A stretch of DNA of 64,000 nt from Planctomycetota bacterium (GCA_028281445.1 JANQJW010000049.1:1-64000), one strand, 5' to 3'; counted from the first letter of the stretch, positions 28,694 to 36,746 are shown. Program-made: numbers and translations. The notes: a model not told the origin generated them from the letters alone.

Positions 28694-31450
28694 CTACCTC
28701 TCCGGTACGTGAATGAAATCCCCGCCGCCGGCATCTGCGAGCTTGCCGAGGAACTCGAGGTCTACGCCCAGGTTGCCGAAGGCCACGACGTGGAGCTTCA
28801 CCTTCGCGAAGCGGTTGATGTCTTCGAACCAGCCGAGGAGCTCGGGCGCTGACGTGATCTCGCCGCGCGTGGGGGAGCCGTCGGTCAGGAAGAACACCGT
28901 GTCCGGGATGTTCAGCAGCGCGGCGCTCAAGGTGGGCCTGTCGTGAAGACCCAGGGCGGCCTTGAGCGCGCCGTGGATGTTCGTCTCGCCGTCGGACGGC
29001 GCGCTCATGACGGCGCCGGCCGCGGACTTCTTGTTCCCGGACGAGGCCGGCACGAGCTTCTTCTTCCACGGGCGCACGTCGCTCGAGAAGAAGACGAGGC
29101 TGAACTTGGTCTTCGAGTGCAGCTTCTCGATCGCGCCCGCGAGCACCTGCTTGGCGACCTGCATGCGCGTGCCCTTGGTGGGGATCCCGCCGAGCTTGGT
29201 GGCGGCGCTCGGATCGATGTCGATGTTCTTGTCCATCGAGCCGCTCGTGTCGAACACGAAGCCCACGCTGCGCGACCAGATGCGCCGCCCGTAGTAGTGC
29301 GGGTCGTCTTTCTTGCGCTTCGGGTCGGCGTAGCGTTCGCCCGCCTCGGCCGGCTTGGGCGGCGGGTTGGGATCGAAGCCGCCGTAGAGCTCCTTCTGCC
29401 GCTCCCACCACTTGGCCCACGTCGATGCCTTGGGACCGAGGTCGTCGTCGGACACGGCCCGCAGCGCGGCGTGAAGTTCCTTCTCGAGGCGGCCGCGCTC
29501 CATCCCGAAGCGCTTGATCAGCGCGTCCATGCAGTCGGACGTGCCGTAGCGGGCCAGTGCCTGTGCGGCGGTCACACGCACCTGCCACGCGCTGGCGTCG
29601 AGGTGCGGGATCGTCAGCAGCGTCGCTTCCTTATTCTTCTCGCCGAACGTGGCGTACGCATCGGCGATCGCGATCCAGCACTTCTTCTTCTTCTCGGCGA
29701 GGGCTGCCCCGAGCGCGGGCAACGACTTCTTGTCGCCGATGCGCGAGAGCGCGTACGCCGCGTTCGCGCGCGCGAGCCAGAAGGGGTCCTGCAGCAGCGT
29801 CTCCAGCGCCTCGCGCGCAGGCGCATGCTTGAGCGCGGCGAGGATGCGCGCGACGCCGGCGCGGACCATCTTCTTCTTGTTCGTCAGGCCCGTCTCGATC
29901 AGGTACTTCAGGACCTCGGGGTTCTCGACGCGCTCGAAGACGATCTGGATGGCTTCGCGCACGAGGTCGGACTCGTGGTCGAGCCGCGAGAGGATCACCT
30001 TGGCGAGGCGCAGATCCTCGATGTTGTGGACGCCGCGAATGAGGCCCGCGAGCTGGTCCGGCTCCTGCGTGCTCTGGATCTTGGCGCGCTCCTTGCGGCC
30101 GGGCTCGTCGGGGTCCGTGGCGGCGTCCTTCCGGGTCTCACCCATCGTGCGGCGTTTGCCGCTCAGCCGCTCGACCCAGCGATCGTTGAACTGATCCGGG
30201 GAGTAGCCCATGGCCTGCTGCAGCGCGGGTCCCTCGTCCTCGCCCTGGCGCAGGTACCTGAGGGTCTCGATCCACCGATCGCGGTCCTCACGCATGCAGA
30301 GGTCCATGAGCGACCAGCAGCGGATGTGGTCCCGGTACTTCATCGCCCCGGAGGACGTCTTGCCGAACAGGGTCTCGATCGGGTCGATCCGGCGGCCAGC
30401 GAGGTTGCGCGCCTTCTTGCCCCAGTCCTTTCCGGAGCCGCTGGGCGCCGTCGTCTCGTTGGAACAGAAGGTCGCGTAGTCCTTGTGCGGTTCGAGCAGC
30501 TTGCTCAGGAAGTGCGCCGAGCCGATGAACGCCCACTTGGGGCAGTACTTCTCCTTGCCGTTCACCTTCTTCCAGCAGGAGAAGAGGATGTGGCCGATCA
30601 TGTGACGGCAGTACGCGTGCAGGTTCGTGTCGCTGCCCTGCTCGCCGAGCGAGCCGACGAAGCCGTTGCCCGCGAAGCCTCCGCCGATGCGGTCGCTGCC
30701 GCCGCCGTAGAGCATGTCTGTGTTCTGGCTGCCGAGGTACTTGAGCGCGTACTGTTCCGCGCGCCGGTGCTTGCGAGTCAGGTAGACACCCATCGGCTTG
30801 CCGAGGCTCGGCTTGCTACCGAACCAGTGCGTGAAGTCGTCGTAGGCGCGCTCGCAGCGTTCGAGGTAGAGGTGCGCGACCTCGTGAGACGTCGCGACGC
30901 GCGGCGCACCACCCTTCGTCGGGATCTTCATCTTCCGATGGATGTCCGTGACGATGTAGAAGTGCCGTGAGTACGCGACGACCATCTTGCCGGGCTTGCC
31001 CTTGCTCGGCGCTTCGATCTTCATCTGGCGCTCGAGAGTAGCCTTGACCTTGTCGTCCGGCTTGCCCATCAGCTTGTCGCAGGGCTGGCACTCTTCTTCC
31101 TTCCAGCACTCGCTGCACTTGATGCCGTACGAGTAGGCGTGGCGCTTCCAGAAGCACTCGTCCTTCTGACTGGCCCAGCAGACGCCACTGACCCCCTTGG
31201 GGCGCGGCCGTGATTTGCAGTCGCCGCCACTCTTCAGCAGGCCGCACACGGGCGGATCGGCGGGCGGGCGCATGGGGGCCTTGAGGTACTCCCAGCTCGC
31301 CTGGCCCTTGTGGCAGAGGCACTTGCCGGGCTTGCGCCGCTGCAGGTACTCGCTCTCCTCGTCGAAGCCGCGCGCCGGCTCCGTACCGAGGAACGGGACG
31401 AGGAACCCTGCCGCCGCGAGCAGGAAGAGGGGAAGGAGTCGCAGGCGCAT
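28694..31450 (-). CDS. exported Cys-rich / HEAT-repeat / von Willebrand A protein
   Basis: 918 residues. Signal peptide (LLPLFLLAAAGFLVPFLG). Residues ~40-130 are cysteine-rich (CLCHKG, CSECWKEEECQPCDK), probably metal or disulfide bonded. A middle region contains a gluzincin-like SHEVAHLYLE (~190), resembling an HExxH metallopeptidase motif. HEAT-like repeats (~480-650: VRAGVARILAALKH, VRVTAAQALARYG) follow, then a VWA domain (~715-918) with a MIDAS-like DTSGSMD. The likely role is protein binding or assembly outside the cytoplasm; peptidase activity is only suggested by the motif. Confidence 0.82.
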   Translation of the reverse strand: MRLRLLPLFLLAAAGFLVPFLGTEPARGFDEESEYLQRRKPGKCLCHKGQASWEYLKAPMRPPADPPVCGLLKSGGDCKSRPRPKGVSGVCWASQKDECFWKRHAYSYGIKCSECWKEEECQPCDKLMGKPDDKVKATLERQMKIEAPSKGKPGKMVVAYSRHFYIVTDIHRKMKIPTKGGAPRVATSHEVAHLYLERCERAYDDFTHWFGSKPSLGKPMGVYLTRKHRRAEQYALKYLGSQNTDMLYGGGSDRIGGGFAGNGFVGSLGEQGSDTNLHAYCRHMIGHILFSCWKKVNGKEKYCPKWAFIGSAHFLSKLLEPHKDYATFCSNETTAPSGSGKDWGKKARNLAGRRIDPIETLFGKTSSGAMKYRDHIRCWSLMDLCMREDRDRWIETLRYLRQGEDEGPALQQAMGYSPDQFNDRWVERLSGKRRTMGETRKDAATDPDEPGRKERAKIQSTQEPDQLAGLIRGVHNIEDLRLAKVILSRLDHESDLVREAIQIVFERVENPEVLKYLIETGLTNKKKMVRAGVARILAALKHAPAREALETLLQDPFWLARANAAYALSRIGDKKSLPALGAALAEKKKKCWIAIADAYATFGEKNKEATLLTIPHLDASAWQVRVTAAQALARYGTSDCMDALIKRFGMERGRLEKELHAALRAVSDDDLGPKASTWAKWWERQKELYGGFDPNPPPKPAEAGERYADPKRKKDDPHYYGRRIWSRSVGFVFDTSGSMDKNIDIDPSAATKLGGIPTKGTRMQVAKQVLAGAIEKLHSKTKFSLVFFSSDVRPWKKKLVPASSGNKKSAAGAVMSAPSDGETNIHGALKAALGLHDRPTLSAALLNIPDTVFFLTDGSPTRGEITSAPELLGWFEDINRFAKVKLHVVAFGNLGVDLEFLGKLADAGGGDFIHVPER

Positions 31451-31514
31451 CCGCCAGAGCGTACCCAGAAACGGGCCGCGACCGGACGGAGCCCGGTACC
31501 TCCGGGGGACGGAC

Positions 31515-31534
31515 GGCCCGCGAACAAGCGGGCC
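31515..31534. terminator. hairpin after the LolD-like gene
   Basis: Perfect 7-bp stem GGCCCGC / GCGGGCC with a GAACAA loop, touching the last base of the ABC ATPase gene and 65 bp before the next start on the same strand. No T-run follows, so it may be an mRNA-stabilising hairpin instead. Confidence 0.45.
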
Positions 31535-32223
31535 TAGGCCGGATCGATCCGGTGGGCGTGCAGTGTCAGCACGCTGTGAGCCCTGTCTGCGACGCTCGGG
31601 TCGTGGGTGACGATCATCACGCTCCGGTCGCCGTTCGCCGCCCAGTTGCTGCCCACGATGAGGTCGAGCACGCGCTCCCCAGCCTCTTCGTCGAGGTTGC
31701 CCGTGGGCTCGTCGGCGAGGAGCAGCGGCGGCTCCTTGGCGCAGGCGCGTGCCACGGCGACGCGCTGCTGCTCACCGCCCGAGAGCTCGTGCGGGAAGCG
31801 GCCCTTGAGCTCGAGCATGCCGACGGCGTCGAGCGCCGCCTCCGCGGTGCGGCGCGCCTCGGAGCGCCTGAGCCCGAGCGGCTCGAGTCCGGCCTCGACG
31901 TTCTCGGTGACGGTGAGGGTCGGCAGCAGATTGAAGGCCTGGAACACGAAGCCCACGCGCCGGCGGCGGAAGTTCGCGAGCGCCGCACGGCTCATGGCTG
32001 TGAGCTCTTCCCCGTCGACGATCAGCCGGCCGGATGTGGGGTGGTCGAGCGCACCGACCAGCGACAGCAAGGTCGTCTTGCCGGAGCCGGAGGGGCCGGT
32101 GATGGCCGTGATCGCACCGCGCGGAACGGTGAACGACGCGTCTTCGAGAACCGGTACGCGCAGATCGCCTTCGCCGTAGGAGGCGCACAGGTTCTGCGCG
32201 ATCACGAGGGGCTCGGCGCTCAT
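31534..32223 (-). CDS. LolD/MacB-type ABC transporter ATP-binding protein
   Basis: 229 residues. Walker A GPSGSGKTTL, Q-loop FQAFNLLPTLTV, signature LSGGEQQRVAVARA, Walker B LLLADEPTGNLD, H-loop VTHD; this set is characteristic of the LolD/MacB/FtsE group that drives lipoprotein release or mechanotransmission. No permease gene is adjacent, so its FtsX/MacB-type partner must be elsewhere. GTP/ATP use and substrate cannot be inferred beyond the family. Confidence 0.92.
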   Translation of the reverse strand: MSAEPLVIAQNLCASYGEGDLRVPVLEDASFTVPRGAITAITGPSGSGKTTLLSLVGALDHPTSGRLIVDGEELTAMSRAALANFRRRRVGFVFQAFNLLPTLTVTENVEAGLEPLGLRRSEARRTAEAALDAVGMLELKGRFPHELSGGEQQRVAVARACAKEPPLLLADEPTGNLDEEAGERVLDLIVGSNWAANGDRSVMIVTHDPSVADRAHSVLTLHAHRIDPA

Positions 32224-32710
32224 TAGGGCGCGACGTTACGGGAAGCGCGCTTCAGGTCGCGCGGGAGAAAAACGGAGACGGCGGCAACTTTCTGGAGAAA
32301 AGGGGAAATGTGTGGAATGAGAAGGAAAGTTTTACGCTATCGAGCAACCGCCGAGCTCCGAACTTGTCCCTGGCCCGATCCGTGGGGCGGGCCGTCCAGA
32401 CGAGGAGCTGCACACCAGCACGCACCCCTTGTCCGTGACCTCGATCTTACGGAGTCGGGCGGCCGGTGCGACCCCTTTCCCGGAATCGGCGTCGCCGGAT
32501 GGGTCGGTCGATTTCGCGGCTCGGGCGGCGACTACCTACGATTGCCCTTCCCCGGGCGTTCGAGCAGTGCTCTGGCCCGGCCCGAATTCGCGGCGAGGGG
32601 CGGCCTGGGACGGAGCGTGCGTCACGCCTGACGACCCTGGAGCGGTCGATGGGGACGGGTCGGGCAGGTGCCTCCGAGCGCGCACGCGCAACCCGAGCTT
32701 CCGAATCCCG
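32224..32710. other. 487-bp gene-poor stretch with AT-rich patch
   Basis: No open frame here shows the third-position bias of neighbours. At 32266-32345 the sequence becomes unusually A-rich on the + strand (runs such as GGAGAAAAAC and GGAAAGTTTTACG), the likely control region for the LolD-like gene. No clear -35/-10 pair was found. The remainder (32350-32710) is unremarkable. Confidence 0.4.
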
Positions 32711-32974
32711 CTATGCGGCCGCGGTGGCCATGACGTCGACCATCTCGACGCGCCCCTCGGCGTCCCGGCAGAGAAACGTGAGCTTGGTCGGTTTGCGCAC
32801 GGCTTCGTTGACGTGCACGCGTAGGTCTTCGATGGTCATGGCGGGCATGGGCGCCGGGTTGAGCGGATGCGGAGCGGGCGTGATGCGGTAGGGGGGTGTG
32901 CCGCCTACCGCCTTGAGCGTGAACGTGCACGGTGCGCGGCCTTGGCGCGGCGCGGCTGTGAGGTCGAAGGGCAT
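32711..32974 (-). CDS. hypothetical small protein
   Basis: 87 residues; ATG 32974 has GGGAG 6 nt upstream. The first half reads like a beta-sandwich fragment (CTFTLKAVGGTPPYRIT, as in PKD/Ig-like repeats), the second half is alpha/beta (TIEDLRVHVNEAV, KLTFLCRDAEGRVEMVDV). No signal peptide. Isolated, next to a tRNA-flanked element, and without recognised relatives. The ribosome site and codon bias are the support. Confidence 0.55.
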   Translation of the reverse strand: MPFDLTAAPRQGRAPCTFTLKAVGGTPPYRITPAPHPLNPAPMPAMTIEDLRVHVNEAVRKPTKLTFLCRDAEGRVEMVDVMATAAA

Positions 32975-33281
32975 GAGGTCTCCCGGTTGGAGTCACTCTG
33001 TCACAAGTCAAGAGAGCGACCACTGCGTCGCGCGAAATCGTGCCGTTGAGCGGATATGCACTGGGTTGCCGGCTCGTGTGACAACCGTCGTGTGCATGGC
33101 CGTACCGTGCGCTCGGCGCCGGTGGTGGAAAGGGGAAGAGGCGCTCTCGGGTCGCGGTTTTCTTTCTGCAGCGTCCCCGGGAGTCCGTGGAATCCCTCAA
33201 CCCGTGGAAGCCGCCGGCGCCACGATTTCGTGCTCCGTGCTGCGCATTGAAGACAGAGAGCACGTACCCTTTGGTCCACAG
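32975..33281. other. 307-bp gene-free stretch left of the tRNA fragment
   Basis: No convincing coding frame or RNA structure. It should contain the promoter of the 87-residue gene (minus strand) and, if the 5' tRNA half at 33282 was once functional, its promoter on the plus strand. I see no clear promoter hexamers. Confidence 0.35.
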
Positions 33282-33320
33282 GGGCCTGTAGCTCAGTTGG
33301 TCAGAGCAGGGGACTCATAA
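33282..33320 (+). pseudogene. 5' half of a CAU tRNA (truncated at the anticodon loop)
   Basis: 39 bases identical to the first 39 of the complete tRNA at 35205-35278: acceptor 5' strand, D arm (GCTCAGTTGGTCAGAGC), and anticodon arm up to the loop CTCATAA. Identity stops exactly at the loop's 3' edge and no matching 3' half follows, so it cannot fold. It looks like the displaced half of the original tRNA after integration across the anticodon loop (left attachment site). Confidence 0.88.
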
Positions 33321-33378
33321 GGCGCGTGGAAACTGCGGGGTCGCGGCTGTTACTTCACCGCTGCAGGCGATCGACGTT

Positions 33379-33445
33379 GTGCGCACTTCAAGAGTGTGAC
33401 GTGAAGTAGTGGGGGATCTGTAGACAACTGCAACAGAGTGCGCAC
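33379..33445. repeat. paired GTGCGCAC sites, left end of element
   Basis: GTGCGCAC occurs at 33379-33386 and 33438-33445, just inside the left tRNA fragment. The same octamer occurs twice near the right end (35143-35150, 35154-35161). Position just inside both ends is what arm-type integrase or excision-factor sites would show. Confidence 0.5.
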
Positions 33446-33500
33446 AAGAACCCGTACGCACTCTCGGTCAAGAGGAACGTGCGTCCTCTCCCGTCTAGCT

Positions 33501-34025
33501 CTAGCGTCGCCCTCGACGCGGCCTTCCGAAGCGACCGCGCGCGATGATGCGCTGTACTCTTTGGCCGGTGAAGGGCACGCGTCGGACCCTTCGTCTGCCC
33601 TGTTCGAGGTGCGTGATGCCGGCGCCATGTCGCGCGAGCAGGAATGCCTCCGCGACGCCACTGGCGCGCACGGCCTGCGAGAGACCCCGGATGTTGGGTA
33701 GATGGCGGATGATCCCCAGCAGAATGTCCGTCGGAGTTGCACTGTCCCAGCTGCGATCCAGCAGGTAGAGGGGAATGCCGGCAGATCGCCAAGCGAGGTA
33801 CGCCGCGGCTCCTCTGCTAGTGGCAATCCTCTTGTCTCGCGAGAGCACGCACCACTCGCCCTCACTGGCGAGCATAGCTAGGTACTCCGGGTCCGTCGCG
33901 CCTCGCCAGCCCCGGTCACTCGTGCAGCTCACCTCTTCGAGGAGGAGGCTGTCGTCACCGCGCCTGAGCTGCTCCAGAGCTCGCGCCGGCCAGGGCGGTA
34001 CGTCTTCGTCGGTGAATAGTCTCAA
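33501..34025 (-). CDS. VapC45-like PIN-domain toxin
   Basis: 174 residues. N-terminal TDEDVPPWPARAL, central TDPEYLAMLASEGEWCVLSRDKRI and AWRSAGIPLYLLD match the VapC45-type PIN-like domain (short PIN nuclease lineage), with acidic residues D6/D8-region, D61-region and the SRDKR acidic site available for metal binding. Expected to cut RNA when free of antitoxin. TTG 34025 overlaps the antitoxin stop, giving tight coupling. The C-terminal ~30 residues are Arg-rich. Identification is by motif order; targets unknown. Confidence 0.8.
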   Translation of the reverse strand: MRLFTDEDVPPWPARALEQLRRGDDSLLLEEVSCTSDRGWRGATDPEYLAMLASEGEWCVLSRDKRIATSRGAAAYLAWRSAGIPLYLLDRSWDSATPTDILLGIIRHLPNIRGLSQAVRASGVAEAFLLARHGAGITHLEQGRRRVRRVPFTGQRVQRIIARGRFGRPRRGRR

Positions 34026-34708
34026 GCTGCGGCCCGCTCATCGAGGGACTGCTCGTATCGGAGGGCCGTGGCTACAGCCTCTTCCGACACCTCGTACCAC
34101 GCGGCTGCATTGCTCGGTGAAGTCGCGCGTGCGACTCGAGCAAGTGTTGCGGTGGGCACGAAGTAGTCCTTGACGAGGGGGCGACCGCTGCTGCGAGTGG
34201 GATCGATGATCACGTTCTCGAAGGGCTGCCAACTGACGGCTCGCATCTCGGCGAATCTGAGATCCTTGAGAAACGGACGAACCAGATCTTCGAATACAAG
34301 TTGTGCGGTGGTGGCTTCTTCTAGATCCTCATCGTCCACATAGGCCTTGGCGAAGTCGGCCTTCATCTTGCCGCTGCTCAGTGGGTGCGTGACTTGGAGC
34401 TTTGTGCGGCCACCCGCAATGTGTGCGCGGATTCGCGGCATCGGCCAGTCGAATTCCGGGCCCCTCAGATAGTGGATTACTCGCAGCTCGTGCATGTCCT
34501 GAAAGGACAGCAGTTCGAGTTCTCGAGCGTCCTCGAAGTCTGGGATCAGCAGTGGAATCCTGCTGAGTTTCGACTTGGGCTCGTGATGAGCGGGATCCAA
34601 CAACCAGTGTCGGATCCGATCCACGGGGATCCCGGTGAGCCGCGATACGTCAACGGGCGTGTAGGCGCCCGTGCCAGCGAAGCTGGTCGCAGTCTCAGAA
34701 CCCGTCAC
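34022..34708 (-). CDS. VapB45-like antitoxin
   Basis: 228 residues from GTG 34708. N-terminal MerR-like helix-turn-helix (YTPVDVSRLTGIPVDRIRHWL) and LSFQDMHELRVIHYLR, then a C-terminal DUF433-like part (VFEDLVRPFLKDLRF, IIDPTRSSGRPLVKDYFVPT, WYEVSEEAVATALRYE). This is the VapB45 layout: DNA-binding autorepressor plus toxin-binding part. Its 3' end overlaps the PIN toxin start, and its start overlaps a short upstream frame. In M. tuberculosis the VapB45 and VapC45 genes are likewise adjacent. Confidence 0.83.
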   Translation of the reverse strand: MTGSETATSFAGTGAYTPVDVSRLTGIPVDRIRHWLLDPAHHEPKSKLSRIPLLIPDFEDARELELLSFQDMHELRVIHYLRGPEFDWPMPRIRAHIAGGRTKLQVTHPLSSGKMKADFAKAYVDDEDLEEATTAQLVFEDLVRPFLKDLRFAEMRAVSWQPFENVIIDPTRSSGRPLVKDYFVPTATLARVARATSPSNAAAWYEVSEEAVATALRYEQSLDERAAA

Positions 34709-34905
34709 TCGCCTACACCTCTCATTCCCTCGTCGTCGGCAGTCTGACGAGGGGCTTGCTCACAATCCAGCGCTACGTGAACCACAGGCCGATCCTGTTC
34801 GTCCACTGTAAGGCGAGTCACGGGCACCCGCGAGAAGGCCATCGAATGCCCCGAGAGGGCGATCTCCTTGGGTTCCTCGTTGACTACCTGCAGCGCGAAC
34901 ACCAC
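34705..34905 (-). CDS. possible short gene coupled to the VapB45-like antitoxin
   Basis: 66 residues from GTG 34905, or 45 from ATG 34842 (GGGG 6-7 nt upstream). Its TGA stop overlaps the antitoxin GTG by 4 nt, the best argument for it being real. The segment EIALSGHSMAFSRVPVTRL has a coding-like composition. It has no recognised motif. It could be a leader peptide or a third member of the module. Confidence 0.4.
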   Translation of the reverse strand: MVFALQVVNEEPKEIALSGHSMAFSRVPVTRLTVDEQDRPVVHVALDCEQAPRQTADDEGMRGVGE

Positions 34906-35204
34906 TGCAAGAAGTAGGCGCGCGCCCCCGTCGCACGGCGCAGCGGACCTTGGCCGATGGCACCGATGAGAGCGGTGAAGATTGCGTTCGGCGAGTGCCA
35001 GAGCATGGGATCCGGTGTCCCCGGGCGTGTCAGAGCAGGGGACCCGGCCGTCACGTGCTCTCCGAGGGAACGCCTTCGGAGAACCGAAGGAATGGGGGCT
35101 GGGGTAGCATCGGTGTTGCTGCGTCGATTTGTCGACCCTCAGGTGCGCACAAGGTGCGCACAACGGGAAGAGAGTCGTCGCCTGCAAAGCTCCATTAACA
35201 GGGC
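34906..35204. other. gene-free right end of the tRNA-flanked element
   Basis: About 300 bp without a supported gene. It contains a 15-nt piece of the tRNA D-arm/anticodon arm (GTCAGAGCAGGGGAC, 35029-35043), a second remnant attachment-like fragment, and a tandem 11-bp repeat AGGTGCGCACA (35141-35162) holding two GTGCGCAC octamers also found at the left end. Confidence 0.55.
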
Positions 35205-35278
35205 GGGCCTGTAGCTCAGTTGGTCAGAGCAGGGGACTCATAATCCTTTGGTCGCTGGTTCGAGTCCAGCCGGGCCCA
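35205..35278 (+). tRNA. tRNA with CAU anticodon (Ile2-like or elongator Met)
   Basis: 74-nt cloverleaf: acceptor GGGCCTG with CGGGCCC (one G-U pair), D arm GCTCAGTTGGTCAGAGC, anticodon arm GGGGA-CTCATAA-TCCTT, variable TGGTC, T arm GCTGGTTCGAGTCCAGC, discriminator A, CCA not encoded. G1-C72 pairing excludes an initiator. The anticodon and T arms resemble tRNA-Ile2 of E. coli, where CAU is modified to lysidine and reads AUA; elongator Met remains possible. The first 39 bases are duplicated at 33282. Confidence 0.93.
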
Positions 35279-35307
35279 CTTCTCCCACGGCGATGTGACG
35301 GCTGCGA

Positions 35308-35634
35308 CTAGCCACCAAGTCCAAGCGCGACGCCGATCAAGAGTCCGACGATGGCGAAGTACGCCGTCTTCCGCGGCAAGATCCGGAGGGGCCTTGGCTG
35401 GGGCACGACAAACACGGCAAGAGCGAGCACGAAGTGCGAGCACGCGGCGCACTTGGACACATGCCAAGTGACCTCGCGGCGTTCGTGGTCTCCGAGATAG
35501 GGTTCGAGCGCGCCCGCCAACTCGTCGACCGACGGGCAGCCCGGCCAGCGAACTCCGCCTGCACGCCCGCGAAGAGCTGCCAGGATCGCGCGAGCCCGGT
35601 CCCCCGAGCCAAGCCGTATGCGTTCGTCGGGCAC
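35308..35634 (-). CDS. candidate anti-sigma factor: zinc-finger protein with C-terminal membrane helix
   Basis: 108 residues from GTG 35634, which lies 41 bp after the sigma-factor stop. A DHERREVTWHVSKCAAC segment has the H-x3-C-x2-C layout of zinc-binding anti-sigma domains. It is followed by one or two membrane helices (FVLALAVFVVP; FAIVGLLIGVALGLGG) at the C-terminus, leaving almost nothing outside. Gene order sigma then this gene supports anti-sigma function. Upstream in-frame codons overlap the sigma gene. Confidence 0.65.
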   Translation of the reverse strand: MPDERIRLGSGDRARAILAALRGRAGGVRWPGCPSVDELAGALEPYLGDHERREVTWHVSKCAACSHFVLALAVFVVPQPRPLRILPRKTAYFAIVGLLIGVALGLGG

Positions 35635-35675
35635 GACGCCTGAGATACCACGGCACTGGGACGCGGCCGAGATCG

Positions 35676-36470
35676 CTACCCCACGATCCGATCCAGGGCG
35701 CGTCTGACTGCGAGCGCGTGCTGCGGTTCTTCTGCGTCTACGCAACGGAGGAGATCTCGCCGGTTCAACTCACCCTCGAGCCGGGCCACCGCACCGGCTA
35801 CCAACCGAGACACAGTGGCCTGGCTGACCCCGAGCGTCTCAGCAATCGTGCGCTGCGAATGGCCTTCTTCGAAGTAGAGCACCAACGCCCTTCGTTGTCG
35901 CCAAGGGAGGTCGGAGAGCGCCGCGGCAAGTGCTTCCTCGATGGCGCCTACCTCATCTCCGGCATGGGTCCACTCGGCGCCGCGAACCTCGATGCGGCGG
36001 CCCGGTGGATTCCCACGATTGATTTGGCGACGCTTGTCGCACAAGCGGCGAAGCGCGACGCCAAGGAGCCAAGTCACGATTGAGGATCTGCCCGCATACG
36101 TTGAGAAAGGGCGCCTGCGACGCACCCCCAGAAGCAGGTGTCCCGGTAGACCCACGCTTAGATGCGACGCCTCGATCATTGGCATTCCGCGGCGGACCAA
36201 GGCTCTCGCGACCATCGGGCAGACTTGTCCGTACAGCGCTCGCCATGCGCCCGGTAGTGCCAAATCGCACGCGACGGCCAAGTAGAGATCCTGGAGATTC
36301 GTGTGCGCCAGGATGTCGGCCGTTGTGGCATGGTCGTCAAGCCGAGGTGCAGCGCGCCGTAGCACGCTGCGAGCGAACTCGGGAAATCCCAACTCGAATG
36401 ACCCGTAGGCTGCAACCCCTTGCCGGAAGCCCCGGGAAAGCCGTGTTGCACATGACTCAGGACTGTTCAC
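35676..36470 (-). CDS. atypical ECF-like sigma factor
   Basis: 264 residues from GTG 36470, with AAGGAAC just upstream. The C-terminal part is a clear sigma region 4: SDLPWRQRRALVLYFEEGHSQ and TIAETLGVSQATVSRLVAGA. The preceding ~120 residues resemble region 2 (YGQVCPMVARALVRRGM, RRRPFSTYAGRSSIVTWLLGVA) but lack the usual D-A-E-D core, and a ~70-residue N-terminal region is extra. Probably directs transcription of the divergent five-gene row starting at 36747. Codon use is less GC-biased than the core genes. Confidence 0.8.
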   Translation of the reverse strand: MNSPESCATRLSRGFRQGVAAYGSFELGFPEFARSVLRRAAPRLDDHATTADILAHTNLQDLYLAVACDLALPGAWRALYGQVCPMVARALVRRGMPMIEASHLSVGLPGHLLLGVRRRRPFSTYAGRSSIVTWLLGVALRRLCDKRRQINRGNPPGRRIEVRGAEWTHAGDEVGAIEEALAAALSDLPWRQRRALVLYFEEGHSQRTIAETLGVSQATVSRLVAGAVARLEGELNRRDLLRCVDAEEPQHALAVRRALDRIVG

Positions 36471-36746
36471 AGCGTTCCTTCTCACTCTCACCAAACCACG
36501 CACGAGACCGTAGCACTGATCTCAGGGGACGAGCGGAGGTTGTCATGTCGTGAGCGGGCTTGGTGTCGCCTCCAAATTCTTGAATCACGAACGCGCATGC
36601 AACGACTACCAAGTGCCTCCTCGTCGTCAGGACGGTTTCGACGGCGCACTGCATGCGACCGGCTCGCAGTGTGTTGGCGCGCAAGGAGGTGCATACGCAA
36701 CTCGCCCGGCGCCGTCTCTGCGCGGAGCCTGAATGGAGAAATCGAG
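36471..36746. promoter_or_regulatory. divergent control region of the accessory block
   Basis: 276 bp between the sigma gene (minus) and the first structural gene (plus), with no supported gene. It must hold both promoters. I do not recognise an ECF-type AAC / GTC element with confidence. Confidence 0.35.

Noticed and set aside
28943..30970. Long open frame on the plus strand opposite the HEAT-VWA gene
   Set aside because: It is a mirror of the GC-rich coding strand (Arg/Val/Leu/Gly-rich, no motifs), while the minus-strand product has signal peptide, HEAT and VWA features.
31300..31340. Cytochrome c heme motif in the HEAT-VWA protein
   Set aside because: The sequence is KCLCHKG, i.e. C-x-C-H rather than C-x2-C-H, so covalent heme attachment is not supported.
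32308..32890. Plus-strand open frames between the LolD-like gene and the tRNA fragment
   Set aside because: Arg/Pro/Ser-rich translations without ribosome sites or the expected third-position pattern; they overlap the better 87-residue frame on the other strand.
35216..35656. Minus-strand frame through the tRNA ending in RLDSNQRPKDYESPALTN
   Set aside because: This peptide is the familiar artefact of translating the antisense of a tRNA; the region also overlaps the better-supported anti-sigma frame.
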